NCBI RefSeq assembly: GCF_020511155.1
Contig: NZ_CP041216.1
Location: 1,798,001-1,862,000 of the forward strand
Source of the DNA: Shewanella glacialimarina
Lineage (GTDB): Bacteria; Pseudomonadota; Gammaproteobacteria; Enterobacterales; Shewanellaceae
DNA: 64,000 bases
Direction of reading: 5' to 3'
Shown piece after piece: positions 35,169 to 45,039 of the stretch. Numbering within the stretch: the first letter of the stretch is position 1; each line of letters begins with the position of its first letter. Under the pieces are notes generated by a model that made no database searches, was not told the origin of the DNA, and worked only from the letters and a program-made list of their open reading frames with translations. The position numbers were made by a program, and so were the translations under genes.

Positions 35169-37538
35169 GTGCAGCAATACGTACTCTGGTATCAAGAATT
35201 AGGCATGGGTGATGTGAACAAGGTCGGCGGTAAAAACGCATCCCTTGGAGAAATGATCAGTAATTTAGCCAATGCAGGCGTTCAAGTACCTGGTGGTTTT
35301 GCAACTACCTCTCATGCGTTTAATGAGTTCCTTGAGCAAAGTGGTGTTAATCAAAAGATTTACGACCTACTCGAAACCTTAGATGTAGACGATGTAACCG
35401 CGCTAGCTAAAGCCGGTGCACAGATTAGACAGTGGGTTATTGAAACTCCATTCCATCCAGAATTTGAAGCCGCCGTTCGTGAAGCTTACGAGCAGTTAGC
35501 TAGCGAAACTTCAGAGGCTTCATTTGCCGTGCGTTCATCGGCAACCGCTGAAGATATGCCAGACGCTTCATTCGCTGGTCAGCAAGAAACCTTCCTAAAC
35601 GTCAAAGGCTACGATGCGGTCATTCTTGCTATTAAGCATGTGTTTGCTTCGCTCTTTAACGACCGTGCAATTTCATACCGAGTTCACCAAGGTTATGAGC
35701 ACCAAGGTGTGGCATTGTCAGCCGGTATTCAACGTATGGTTCGCTCAGACAAAGCGGCGTCAGGTGTGATGTTTACCATGGACACTGAATCAGGTAACAA
35801 CGACGTTGTCTTTATCACTTCATCATTTGGTTTAGGTGAAATGGTTGTGCAGGGCGCGGTTAACCCAGACGAATTTTACGTTCACAAACCAATTTTAGCG
35901 CAAGGGCATCAAGCCGTTGTGCGCCGTAATATCGGCAGCAAGTTAATTCAAATGGTTTACTCTGATGAAACATCTCACGGTAAACAAGTTAAAATTGAAG
36001 ATGTTGCTGCTGATCAGCGCCGTATATTTTCAATCAATGATGCTGAAGTGATGGAACTGGCGAAACAAGCCGTTATTATCGAAAAGCATTATGGCCGTGC
36101 AATGGATATTGAATGGGCAAAAGATGGAAACGACGGTAAGTTATATATCGTTCAAGCCCGTCCTGAAACCGTGCGTAGCCGTGAAGATGTTCAACTGATT
36201 GAGCGTTACCATTTAAAAACCAAAGGCGATGTGATCTGTGAAGGTCGCGCGATTGGTCATAAAATTGGTTCAGGTGTAGCAAAAGTATTAACATCAATTG
36301 CTGACATGGATCAGATTCAACCAGGTGATGTGTTAGTTACCGACATGACAGACCCTGATTGGGAACCTATCATGAAGCGTGCTAGTGCGATCGTCACTAA
36401 CCGTGGTGGCCGTACGTGTCACGCAGCAATTATTGCGCGTGAGCTAGGCGTTCCTGCTGTTGTAGGTTGTGGCAACGTCACTGATTTAATTAAAAACGGC
36501 GAACTCGTTACCGTTTCTTGTTCTGAAGGTGATACCGGCTTTATTTACTCAGGTAAGCAAGAGTTTGAAATCGTCACCAACCGTGTAGATACATTGCCAG
36601 ATTTACCAATGAAAATCATGATGAACGTTGGTAACCCTGACCGTGCATTTGATTTTGCTCGTTTACCTAACGAAGGTGTAGGTCTTGCGCGCTTAGAGTT
36701 TATTATCAACCGTATGATTGGTATTCACCCTAAAGCTTTGCTTGAGTTTAATCAGCAAAGTGCTGAGTTGCAGACCGAAATCAACGAGATGATTGCTGGT
36801 TATGACTCTCCTGTTGAGTTCTATATCGCACGTTTAGTTGAAGGTATAGCGACTATCGCTTCGGCTTTCTACCCGAAAAAAGTGATTGTACGCATGTCAG
36901 ACTTTAAGTCTAACGAGTACGCTAACTTAGTCGGTGGTGAACATTATGAGCCAGAAGAAGAAAACCCAATGTTGGGCTTCCGTGGTGCGAGTCGTTATAT
37001 CTCTGAATCATTCCGCGATTGTTTCGCGTTAGAGTGTGAAGCGATTAAACGCGTGCGTAATCAAATGGGCTTAACTAACGTTGAAGTGATGATTCCATTT
37101 GTACGAACCCTAGGCGAAGCAGCTCAAGTTATCGACTTGCTTAAAGAAGAAGGCTTAGAGCGCGGTAAAGATGGATTACGCGTTATTATGATGTGTGAAT
37201 TACCCTCTAACGCATTACTTGCTGAACAGTTCTTAGAGTACTTTGATGGCTTCTCAATCGGCTCTAATGATTTAACGCAGTTAACCTTAGGTCTTGATCG
37301 TGACTCTGGCATTATCAGCCATCTATTCGACGAGCGTAATCCAGCCGTGAAAGCACTATTAGCTATGGCAATTAAAGCGGCTAAAGACAAAGGTGCTTAC
37401 GTGGGTATTTGTGGCCAAGGCCCATCTGACCATGCTGACTTTGCACAATGGTTAGTCGAGCAAGGTATCGATAGTGTATCACTTAACCCGGATACTGTGA
37501 TTGACACTTGGTTGTACTTAGCAAAAGAACACGCTTAA
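35169..37538 (+). CDS. ppsA: Phosphoenolpyruvate synthase
   Basis: Converts pyruvate and ATP to PEP, AMP and phosphate in gluconeogenesis. I chose GTG at 35169 ([29 protein letters not shown]) because GGAG lies 8 bases before it and the N-terminus then matches the family; an ATG at 35112 would add 19 atypical residues. The resulting 789 residues compare with 792 in E. coli. The ATP-grasp domain has [23 protein letters not shown], the swivelling phosphohistidine is in [21 protein letters not shown], and the PEP-binding barrel ends with [10 protein letters not shown] carrying the active Cys. PpsR, encoded divergently, is its likely modifier. Confidence 0.97.
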   Translation: MQQYVLWYQELGMGDVNKVGGKNASLGEMISNLANAGVQVPGGFATTSHAFNEFLEQSGVNQKIYDLLETLDVDDVTALAKAGAQIRQWVIETPFHPEFEAAVREAYEQLASETSEASFAVRSSATAEDMPDASFAGQQETFLNVKGYDAVILAIKHVFASLFNDRAISYRVHQGYEHQGVALSAGIQRMVRSDKAASGVMFTMDTESGNNDVVFITSSFGLGEMVVQGAVNPDEFYVHKPILAQGHQAVVRRNIGSKLIQMVYSDETSHGKQVKIEDVAADQRRIFSINDAEVMELAKQAVIIEKHYGRAMDIEWAKDGNDGKLYIVQARPETVRSREDVQLIERYHLKTKGDVICEGRAIGHKIGSGVAKVLTSIADMDQIQPGDVLVTDMTDPDWEPIMKRASAIVTNRGGRTCHAAIIARELGVPAVVGCGNVTDLIKNGELVTVSCSEGDTGFIYSGKQEFEIVTNRVDTLPDLPMKIMMNVGNPDRAFDFARLPNEGVGLARLEFIINRMIGIHPKALLEFNQQSAELQTEINEMIAGYDSPVEFYIARLVEGIATIASAFYPKKVIVRMSDFKSNEYANLVGGEHYEPEEENPMLGFRGASRYISESFRDCFALECEAIKRVRNQMGLTNVEVMIPFVRTLGEAAQVIDLLKEEGLERGKDGLRVIMMCELPSNALLAEQFLEYFDGFSIGSNDLTQLTLGLDRDSGIISHLFDERNPAVKALLAMAIKAAKDKGAYVGICGQGPSDHADFAQWLVEQGIDSVSLNPDTVIDTWLYLAKEHA

Positions 37539-37626
37539 TCAATTAAACTTATCAAAATAGCTGATTTGTATTCGATTTAGCATTTAGCTTCGAAGCCAAT
37601 AACAGCTATTTTTATCAAGTTGATAC

Positions 37627-37654
37627 AAAAGCCGCTATTTAGCGGCTTTTTTTT
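37627..37654 (+). terminator. Strong terminator after ppsA
   Basis: AAAAGCCGCT and AGCGGCTTTT form a 10-bp stem with an ATTT loop and eight T. It separates ppsA from the ydiJ homologue. Confidence 0.9.
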
Positions 37655-37695
37655 GTTTATAATGGCTGCAACTAATAATAAATAATAAGTCTGCC

Positions 37696-40600
37696 ATGTT
37701 ACCTCTACTTTCACACAAACAAACTTTAGAACCGATTTATCTAGCGTATTTAGACGTGCTGGAACAAAGTGATTTTAATGGTGAAATCGACAAACGATAT
37801 AGCGCCAGACTTATTCAAGCCACCGATAATTCTGTTTATCAATTTTTGCCTCAAGCTGTTATTTATCCTGCCAGTCAAAAAGACGTTGAGCTGGTGTTAC
37901 GCTTGGCTGCAAAACCTGAATTTAGTGCGGTGACATTCAGCGCCCGTGGTGGTGGAACCGGCACCAATGGTCAATCATTAACTCATGGGCTTATTTTAGA
38001 CGTATCCCGTCATATGAACCAAGTGATCGAGGTTAACGCCAAAGAGGGATGGGTGAAGGTACAGGCGGGGGTGGTAAAAGATGCGTTGAATGATGCACTC
38101 AGACCCCATGGCTACTTTTTCAGTCCTGACTTATCCACATCAAACCGTGCAACCATTGGCGGAATGGTTAACACAGATGCTTCAGGTGCCGGGTCGTTAG
38201 TATATGGTAAAACCTCTGATCATATTTTAGGTCTTACCAGTGTATTAATCGACGGTAGTGTTTTAACGACTCAACCTATTAATCAAGATTCAACCCATTC
38301 TTCACCGACAGAAAATGCACTAGCAGATAGTATTATTGGCAAAGTAGCTGATATTTGTCGTGATAAGCGTGAATTAATCGATAACCGTTTTCCTAAATTA
38401 AATCGCTTTTTAACTGGTTATGATTTAAAGCATGTCTGGGACGATACCTTAAGTCAATTTGATTTATCACGTATTCTTGCTGGGTCAGAAGGCACACTTG
38501 CGGTGATCACCGAAGCTAAATTAAATATCACACCACTGCCCACCACGCGGATGATGGTCAATATAAAGTATGATTCGTTTGAGTCCGCGTTACGCCATGC
38601 TCCGTCATTAGTTCAAGCCAAAGCCACAGTAGTTGAAACCGTTGACTCCAAGGTATTAAACCTAGCAAAAAAAGATATTATTTGGCATTCGGTGGCAGAT
38701 TTAATTCAAGATGTGCCTAACAAGGTTATTGAAGGATTAAATATGGTTGAGTTTGCCGGGGATGATGCTGACGTTCGTGCCAAAGTGGCCAGTTTAGAAG
38801 CGGTATTAACCCAGCAACTTAGTGGCGAGTTATATGGGCTTGTTGGTTTTCAAATAACCAGCGATAAACCCAGTATCGAGCAAATATATGGTATGCGTAA
38901 AAAAGCGGTAGGTTTACTTGGCGCCACTAAAGGTCGCCGTAAACCTATTGCTTTTGCCGAGGACACCGCGGTGCCACCTGAAAATTTGGCCGACTTTATT
39001 ATGGAGTTCCGAGCTCTGTTAGATGGCCATAAATTGCAATATGGCATGTTTGGCCATGTAGATGCTGGTGTTCTGCACGTTCGCCCAGCCCTTGATATGT
39101 GTGATGAGGCCGATGAAAAGCTATTAAAGGTTATTTCTGATCAAGTGGCTGCATTGACCCTTAAGTACGGCGGCTTGATGTGGGGCGAGCACGGAAAAGG
39201 TGTACGCGGCGAGTATGGTCCTGCGGTTTTTGGTGACGAGTTATATGGCGTACTTCAATATATAAAAGGCTTATTTGATCCAGATAATCGTTTAAACCCT
39301 GGTAAGTTAGTTGCCCCAGCACAATCTGGTCCATTGATGTTTAATGTTGATAGCGCCAAACGAGGCAGTTTTGACAGACAAATTCCAGTGGTAGTGCGTG
39401 ACGCTTTTCCCGATGTGATGAATTGTAACGGCAATGGCTTGTGCTTTAACTACAGTGCTTATTCGCCTATGTGCCCATCTTTTAAAGTCACAGGTGACAG
39501 AATTCAATCGCCTAAAGGGCGTGCGGGATTAATGCGAGAGTGGTTAAGGTTACTTGAAGCTGAAGGTGTTGATGTCAAAGCGTTAGCCGCATCAAAGTCA
39601 TTAAGCTTATTGCAACGGGTGCAAAATACCATTAATGCTAAACGTGATTATGACTATTCACATGAGGTGATGGAGTCTTTAAAAGGGTGTTTAGGCTGTA
39701 AAGCGTGTTCTAGTCAGTGTCCGGTAAAAGTCGATGTGCCGAAATTTAGGGCACAATTTTTTGACATTTATTACAAACGTTATTTACGTCCGGCTAAAGA
39801 TTATTTAGTTGCCGGCATTGAAGACTCGCTGCCATTAATGGCCTCAATGCCAAAAGTGACCAACCTTGCGTCACAAAATCCATTAAGCCAATGGATCATT
39901 AAGAAAACGATTGGTTATGTCGATTCACCCCAGTTGTCAGTCCCGACATTAAAGCAACGTTTAGATGGTCACCCAAGTAGGGGTTATGACCTAGATGCTT
40001 TATACAGTATCCCTGAAGCTGATCGCGCCCAATACGTACTTGTTGTACAAGATCCGTTTAACTCTTTTTATGATGCCGATATTGTGTATCGTTTTATTCA
40101 GTTAATCGAAAAGCTAGGCTTTAAACCAGTTTTATTACCCTTTAAACCTAATGGTAAGCCTAGCCATATCAAGGGCTTTTTGTCTAAGTTTGCTAAAACT
40201 GCTCAAGACAGTGCTGACTTTTTGAATAAGGTGCATTCCCTTGGAATGCCGATGGTCGGTTTAGATCCCGCTTTAGTATTGTGTTACCGAGACGAATACC
40301 ATGAAGCTTTGGGGAAAAAGCGTGGCGACTTTGAAGTAAAACTCGCTAATGAGTGGTTAGTTACCGCAATTGAACATTTACCTAAAATCATTAAGCAGAC
40401 ACCAGCAGAGTTTACCTGGTTTAGCCACTGTACCGAATCAACGGCTAAACCCAATACAGGTAAGGAATGGCAAACTATTTTTAGTCACTTTGGTGCTAAG
40501 GTAAGTAGTTTAAATCTAGGCTGCTGTGGTATGGCGGGCACATACGGTCATGAATTAGAAAATCTTGAGCGGTCTAAAGCGTTATTTGACATGTCTTGGC

Positions 40601-40740
40601 AATCAAGTATTGATAAAGTGGCTCAAAAGAGCCAGGTTTTAGTGTCAGGTTATTCATGCCGAAGCCAGGTTAAACGGTTTGCCAAATTTAATCCAAAGCA
40701 CCCAATAGAAGCATTGCTAGCTTTGCTTGATAATAACTAG
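37696..40740 (+). CDS. ydiJ: FAD/4Fe-4S D-2-hydroxyacid dehydrogenase (YdiJ type)
   Basis: 1014 residues, close to E. coli YdiJ (1018), a D-2-hydroxyglutarate dehydrogenase. The N-terminal half is a VAO-type FAD domain (SARGGGTGTNGQSLTHG, STSNRATIGGMVNTDASGAG, AGSEGTLAVITEAKL) with the C-terminal MWGEHGKGVRGEY. The second half has ferredoxin-like cysteine clusters (CNGNGLCF...CPSFK and CLGCKACSSQCPVKVD). It ends with a CCG-type domain (FSHCTESTAKP, NLGCCGMAGTYG). Oxidation of D-2-hydroxyglutarate is the likely reaction, with D-lactate a less likely alternative. E. coli ydiJ also lies near ppsA. Confidence 0.9.
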   Translation: MLPLLSHKQTLEPIYLAYLDVLEQSDFNGEIDKRYSARLIQATDNSVYQFLPQAVIYPASQKDVELVLRLAAKPEFSAVTFSARGGGTGTNGQSLTHGLILDVSRHMNQVIEVNAKEGWVKVQAGVVKDALNDALRPHGYFFSPDLSTSNRATIGGMVNTDASGAGSLVYGKTSDHILGLTSVLIDGSVLTTQPINQDSTHSSPTENALADSIIGKVADICRDKRELIDNRFPKLNRFLTGYDLKHVWDDTLSQFDLSRILAGSEGTLAVITEAKLNITPLPTTRMMVNIKYDSFESALRHAPSLVQAKATVVETVDSKVLNLAKKDIIWHSVADLIQDVPNKVIEGLNMVEFAGDDADVRAKVASLEAVLTQQLSGELYGLVGFQITSDKPSIEQIYGMRKKAVGLLGATKGRRKPIAFAEDTAVPPENLADFIMEFRALLDGHKLQYGMFGHVDAGVLHVRPALDMCDEADEKLLKVISDQVAALTLKYGGLMWGEHGKGVRGEYGPAVFGDELYGVLQYIKGLFDPDNRLNPGKLVAPAQSGPLMFNVDSAKRGSFDRQIPVVVRDAFPDVMNCNGNGLCFNYSAYSPMCPSFKVTGDRIQSPKGRAGLMREWLRLLEAEGVDVKALAASKSLSLLQRVQNTINAKRDYDYSHEVMESLKGCLGCKACSSQCPVKVDVPKFRAQFFDIYYKRYLRPAKDYLVAGIEDSLPLMASMPKVTNLASQNPLSQWIIKKTIGYVDSPQLSVPTLKQRLDGHPSRGYDLDALYSIPEADRAQYVLVVQDPFNSFYDADIVYRFIQLIEKLGFKPVLLPFKPNGKPSHIKGFLSKFAKTAQDSADFLNKVHSLGMPMVGLDPALVLCYRDEYHEALGKKRGDFEVKLANEWLVTAIEHLPKIIKQTPAEFTWFSHCTESTAKPNTGKEWQTIFSHFGAKVSSLNLGCCGMAGTYGHELENLERSKALFDMSWQSSIDKVAQKSQVLVSGYSCRSQVKRFAKFNPKHPIEALLALLDNN

Positions 40741-40751
40741 GTAGTGATGAA

Positions 40752-41192
40752 ATGATAGATAACGAGACTGAAACAATGCCATCTATTGAGCAATTCACCC
40801 ATAAAGACGGGGCGAAGTTATGCAGTGATGAGGTGTTATTCAGTATTTTATCTGATGGTAGTTGGCTGTATCTTAACAGTCCGCTACCGACTAAATTTGC
40901 GCGAATGTTTAGTCATATTTTACATTGCATCGATACTGAGTACTTCTTAATTACTCCTGTCGAAAAGGTGAAAGTATCTGTTGAAACCTGGCCACTGTTA
41001 ATGGTTGATGTCGATAAAACAGAGCAAGGTTTTTGCTTTAAATCTAACCTTGATACTGACTTTAACGTGATACCATCAGATATTGAATTGGAACAGCAGG
41101 GAATTTTTGTAAGCCTTCCTAGGGGATTAACAGCAATATTAAACCGCGCTTGCTATTACCGATACATTAATGAACATGTCGATTTTGACTAA
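40752..41192 (+). CDS. DUF1285 family protein
   Basis: A 146-residue protein of unknown function. DGSWLYLNSPLPTKFARMFSHIL and the downstream YFLITPVEKVKVSVETWPLLMVDVD are characteristic of DUF1285. It begins 11 bases after ydiJ and is probably cotranscribed with it. No signal peptide or catalytic motif is apparent. Confidence 0.8.
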   Translation: MIDNETETMPSIEQFTHKDGAKLCSDEVLFSILSDGSWLYLNSPLPTKFARMFSHILHCIDTEYFLITPVEKVKVSVETWPLLMVDVDKTEQGFCFKSNLDTDFNVIPSDIELEQQGIFVSLPRGLTAILNRACYYRYINEHVDFD

Positions 41193-41300
41193 AATACTGT
41201 TTTGTAGCGTATGCTTTAACGTAAGTTTATACGATATGTTTTATGAGTGAAAATTGATCTTGGGAGTATCTGCAGTACAAACGCAGCGAGGAGGCATTAA

Positions 41301-41717
41301 TTGAAACGATTCGAAAGTTTAAATTACTTGGTATCTCATTTAAATTTGACGTTGCAGCAAGCGTTAGATGCGCGCCTCAAGCGATATGAGTTAGATATTA
41401 AGCTATGGCCAGTATTGTTTACCCTGTGGCAAGAAGAAGGCTTGAGTCAAACAGAACTGTCTAAACGATGTGATGTAGCTAATTACACCATGACGCGGTT
41501 ACTTGATCAGTTGCAAGTGCAAGGGTTCGTCACTCGCCACCAAGAAGCCGATAATCGGCGCGCATTTCAAATTTATTTAACCGACAACGGTAAAGCCTTA
41601 GAGCATGACCTCATCCATGAAGCAGAATGGGTCAATGAGCAATTTTTGGAGCAACTGACCTATACTGAGCAACAAGAGTTAATGCGTTTGTTAAATAAAA
41701 TCAACAAAACATGCTAA
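41301..41717 (+). CDS. MarR-family transcriptional regulator
   Basis: 138 residues with the MarR winged helix: LWPVLFTLWQEEGLSQTELSKRCDVANYTMTRLLDQLQVQGFV and the wing RHQEADNRRAFQIYLTDNGK. The start is TTG at 41301, supported by a strong ribosome site GAGGAGG 6 bases upstream. It lies 83 bases ahead of a GNAT gene that it might regulate. The ligand is unknown. Confidence 0.9.
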   Translation: MKRFESLNYLVSHLNLTLQQALDARLKRYELDIKLWPVLFTLWQEEGLSQTELSKRCDVANYTMTRLLDQLQVQGFVTRHQEADNRRAFQIYLTDNGKALEHDLIHEAEWVNEQFLEQLTYTEQQELMRLLNKINKTC

Positions 41718-41785
41718 AATCTCAACGTTTTCAATTATAATAATACATTAATAATCAATAAATATTGAAAATGGAATAGCCAATC

Positions 41786-42304
41786 ATGGTTGATGAAAAT
41801 AGTATTATTGCTGAAACAGAACGTTTAATTTTGCGTCCTTTTACAATTTCTGATGTGCCTAGCCTTTTTTTACTGAATAGTATTCCAGAAATTCTTACCT
41901 ATATTCCTGCAGAGCCAATGACTCAAGAGTCGCAAGCGGTAGATATTTTTGAAAATGTGATTACTGCAGACTATCAACTACATGGGTTTGGCCGCTGGGC
42001 GGTACATCATAAAGCAGATAATAAGGTCATTGGTTTTTGTGGGCCTAAATATTTACCTGAGTTTGATAAGGTAGAATTGGGTTACCGTTACTTACCAGAG
42101 TATTGGAAAAAGGGAATTGGTTATGAAGCGGCACAAGCTGCAATTAACACATTCAAGCCATCATATGGAATTGAACTTGCTATAGCATTAATTTTGCACG
42201 GAAATGTTGGCTCAGAAGCGGTAGCTAAAAAGGTGGGAATGTCAGTCTTTGAACAGAGCGAGTATTATGGTCATAAAGTGCATGTTTATCAGCGCGATTT
42301 ATAA
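41786..42304 (+). CDS. GNAT acetyltransferase, RimJ/RimL type
   Basis: 172 residues. The opening ETERLILRPFTISDVPSLFLLNS and the acetyl-CoA region LGYRYLPEYWKKGIGYEAAQAAI fit the Acetyltransf_3 group that acetylates protein N-termini or small molecules. The usual QxxGxG/A loop reads KKGIGYEA. The substrate is unknown. It follows the MarR gene on the same strand. Confidence 0.85.
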   Translation: MVDENSIIAETERLILRPFTISDVPSLFLLNSIPEILTYIPAEPMTQESQAVDIFENVITADYQLHGFGRWAVHHKADNKVIGFCGPKYLPEFDKVELGYRYLPEYWKKGIGYEAAQAAINTFKPSYGIELAIALILHGNVGSEAVAKKVGMSVFEQSEYYGHKVHVYQRDL

Positions 42305-42332
42305 ATACCATTGATGATAATTTTAGATACAA

Positions 42333-42360
42333 AAAAACCAGCTATGTTAGCTGGTTTTTA
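42333..42360. terminator. Bidirectional terminator between the GNAT gene and fur
   Basis: AACCAGCTA and TAGCTGGTT, extended by A and T runs, form a stem of about 12 bp with a TGT loop. It serves the converging acetyltransferase and fur genes. Confidence 0.85.
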
Positions 42361-42421
42361 TTTTGCTTGATGCAATAGTGTACTAATCTTAATATTCTAG
42401 CTTTCTGAGCAATAGCATTAA

Positions 42422-42853
42422 CTATTCGTCTGCGTGGTCGCAAGTATCATTGGTACAATGGCCGTAAAGGTACAAGCTGTGGTGAGTTAATTTAATATTA
42501 TGACGCATCGCAATTTCATCCTGGCGACGTTCAATAACATCATCAGAGAACTCGATAACTTTGTCACAGGTTAAGCACACTAAATGGTCGTGGTGCTTTT
42601 GAGTCGACATTTCAAATACCGCTTTACCCGACTCAAAATGGTGACGGTTAAGAATACCCGCATCATCAAATTGGTTAAGCACGCGGTAAACAGTGGCTAA
42701 ACCTATTTCTTCACCAACTTCGAGTAATCGCTTGTACAAGTCTTCTGCACTGATGTGTTGATTTTCAGGGTTTTGCATTAGCTCTAGAATTTTAACTCTT
42801 GGCAGGGTAATTTTTAAACCGGCTTTTTTAAGCGCTTGATTTCCATCTGTCAT
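42422..42853 (-). CDS. fur: Ferric uptake regulator Fur
   Basis: 143 residues. The winged-helix region (GLKITLPRVKILELMQ, and ATVYRVLNQFDDAGIL as recognition helix) is followed by the metal-binding block HHDHLVCLTCDKVIEF and a C-terminal HCTNDTCDH with further Cys/His. It represses iron uptake genes with Fe(II). The ATG has an AAGAGA ribosome site. I did not find a convincing Fur box in the upstream gap. Confidence 0.96.
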   Translation of the reverse strand: MTDGNQALKKAGLKITLPRVKILELMQNPENQHISAEDLYKRLLEVGEEIGLATVYRVLNQFDDAGILNRHHFESGKAVFEMSTQKHHDHLVCLTCDKVIEFSDDVIERRQDEIAMRHNIKLTHHSLYLYGHCTNDTCDHADE

Positions 42854-43257
42854 TGCTAATCTCTTGATTGCAGAACCAATCGGTTCATCCGTGGGTAATT
42901 AATTCATTATATGTGTTGAATCGGAAAACTTAAACCTCTTAAACTGCTTAATCGACTTATTAGCCCAAAAATCGTCGTTATTAACGACGCTTAGTAAATA
43001 ATTAGCTTATTTGTGACAGTAGGCTTACTTATACTAAGGGATTATTGCCATTAATGGTCTTTGGATTAACATTAGAAAATATGTTTTATTTAGTCTATTG
43101 AAATAAATAAAGCTAAAAATGATTGAAGTTAGTTGCAGGTTAAACCCTGCTATTGATAGTGTAAGCTTGATTATTTAGCCTGCTATTTGGCTGGCAGCGG
43201 CAGAGCTAATTCATTATATAACCTAAAAATACACCCTAATAATAAAAAGGAACCACC
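42854..43257. other. Divergent fur/cobB intergenic region
   Basis: A 404-base AT-rich gap with no credible gene. It contains the inverted repeat CGTCGTT-ATT-AACGACG at 42973-42989, which could be an operator. Promoters for fur and cobB are expected here but not resolved. Confidence 0.5.
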
Positions 43258-43986
43258 ATGTACCGGAATATTGTCGTGTTAACCGGCGCAGGCATTTCTG
43301 CAGAGTCAGGTATTCGCACTTTTCGTGATCAAGATGGTTTATGGGAGCAGCATCACATAGAAGACGTGGCGACACCTGAAGGCTATGCGAAAGATATTGC
43401 ATTAGTTGAGCGATTTTATAATAACCGTTGGACACAATTACACTCAGGTGAAGTATGTGAAAATTTGGCTCATATTGCCTTGGCCAAGTTAGAGGCTGAG
43501 TTTAAGGGCAATCTACTGGTCATCACCCAAAATGTAGACGACTTGCATGAACGTGCTGGTTCAAGACGTTTATTGCATATGCACGGGGAATTATCCAAAG
43601 GTCGATGCCCTAAATCACTGCAAACATTTATTTTGCGCGAACCCTTTGGTCCCGACAATTGCTGTACCTGCTGTATTCCTGCAATGCGTTTACGGCCACA
43701 TATTGTCTGGTTTGGTGAAATGCCTTTCGGAATGGACCGAATACATGATGCACTCGACCGCTGCGACCTATTTATCGCTATCGGCACTTCCGGTACGGTT
43801 TATCCTGCAGCAGGTTTTGTTGATAGCGCTAATCATCATGGCGCGCAAACCGTTGAGGTTAATCTTGTTGCCCCCGACAGACATAGTCAATTCCAATACC
43901 ATTTTACCGGTAAAGCAGGGGACATTATGCCCCAGCTAGTGGACAATATTTTACAGGGTAAAACCATTGGTAGTGAGTCAACATAG
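43258..43986 (+). CDS. cobB: Sirtuin-type NAD-dependent protein deacylase CobB
   Basis: 242 residues. NAD-binding GAGISAESGIRTFRDQDGLW, TQNVDDLHERAGS and the catalytic H109 in HMHGE are intact. Y54 and R57 (YNNR) correspond to the Tyr/Arg pair of class III sirtuins that confers desuccinylase activity. The zinc module uses C117 and the CCTCC group near residues 140-145. A ribosome site AAAGGA precedes the ATG. It removes acyl groups from lysines of metabolic enzymes. The following P-loop gene starts 2 bases after its stop. Confidence 0.95.
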   Translation: MYRNIVVLTGAGISAESGIRTFRDQDGLWEQHHIEDVATPEGYAKDIALVERFYNNRWTQLHSGEVCENLAHIALAKLEAEFKGNLLVITQNVDDLHERAGSRRLLHMHGELSKGRCPKSLQTFILREPFGPDNCCTCCIPAMRLRPHIVWFGEMPFGMDRIHDALDRCDLFIAIGTSGTVYPAAGFVDSANHHGAQTVEVNLVAPDRHSQFQYHFTGKAGDIMPQLVDNILQGKTIGSEST

Positions 43987-43988
43987 TC

Positions 43989-44528
43989 ATGTGTACCAAT
44001 TCCGTAGATATTAAGTCAATAGATTCTGAAACAATAGATAATGAGTCCGTGAGCACTGAGCACACATGCATTGATGGTGAGTTATCCCATAGGCTAGCTA
44101 TCATTATGCGTGGCTTACCCGGAAGTGGTAAATCCCATTGGATAGAACAATTCATTCAATCGCAACCTTTATCTGTTGCGTTGCAAATTAAGCAATATGG
44201 TTATTTCTCAACCGATAGTTTATTTGTTGTTGAGGGGCTGTATCAATTTGATATCAGTAAATTATCTGAATATCATCAAATTAATTTAAGCTTATTCATT
44301 GAGGCCTTATCAAGAGGTGAACCCATAGTGATATGTGATAATACCAATGTGTGTCATTGGGAATATATCGCTTATAAAACTGCTGCTGTCGCTTTAGGGT
44401 ATAAGGTGAAAATTGTTATAGCTGGTGACCCAAAATCAGAGTCGCATCAACTCCTGTGCGCACAGCGAAACAAGCATAATGTTCCTTTGAAGCATATTCA
44501 AAGAATGGGAAGAATATTTGAAATATAG
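43989..44528 (+). CDS. P-loop kinase-like protein (AAA_33 / N4BP2 type)
   Basis: 179 residues. An unconserved 30-residue N-terminus precedes the Walker A loop IIMRGLPGSGKSHWIEQ, then YFSTDSLFVVEG, VICDNTN and the C-terminal NVPLKHIQRMGRIFE, the pattern of small AAA_33 ATPases related to polynucleotide kinase. The substrate is unknown. It starts 2 bases after the cobB stop, so it is cotranscribed, but no functional link to deacylation is evident. Confidence 0.8.
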   Translation: MCTNSVDIKSIDSETIDNESVSTEHTCIDGELSHRLAIIMRGLPGSGKSHWIEQFIQSQPLSVALQIKQYGYFSTDSLFVVEGLYQFDISKLSEYHQINLSLFIEALSRGEPIVICDNTNVCHWEYIAYKTAAVALGYKVKIVIAGDPKSESHQLLCAQRNKHNVPLKHIQRMGRIFEI

Positions 44529-45039
44529 TAACAACAGATTATATTAGCCAGACTAACCTGTTGTTATTGTATTATAAATTGTGTTGTTTTTGTGATTTAG
44601 ATATTATTTAAAAATACATCTGACGTATTTGTGCATTGAAAATTTAATCGTTTTACATTTTCTTCTCAAGAATGTGTACACTTGATTGTAGTTGATTCCA
44701 CATTCTACATCGAAGTGAAACACTCCATCAATTAAGCCGGAATCCAGCTGGAAAATAACATTGCTACCAAATACGCAATTTATATTGGTCAGGGTAAAGC
44801 GCTATATTATTATCTAAAACAGATAGTAATATTTTACCAATACATCCTTTGTAATTACTTGTTTAGCAATTGCATCCTTTTGGGGGTGTGGTTTTGTGTC
44901 TATTCTCATGTTTATGTTCTGAAACTTTTTTAGATGTTGTTTTTTATTATTTGTTGCTGCAACATATTGGGGTAAATTTATTTTACTAGGTAGTTAGTTT
45001 ACATACCTATTGATAATATTAAGGGATTAACCTGCACTT
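44529..45039. other. Left flank of the type VI secretion cluster
   Basis: 511 AT-rich bases without a gene. A hairpin at 44529-44566 (TAACAACAG with CTGTTGTTA) probably ends the cobB transcript. The remainder should contain the promoter of ppkA. No sigma-54 -24/-12 element with correct spacing and no attachment repeat was found. Confidence 0.5.

Noticed and set aside
42854..43257. Fur box controlling fur or cobB
   Set aside because: No sequence close to the 19-bp Fur consensus could be found by eye in the gap.
44529..45039. Sigma-54 promoter ahead of the T6SS cluster
   Set aside because: The closest match (GGAAAATAACATTGC) has 11 rather than 10 bases between GG and GC and lacks other consensus bases.
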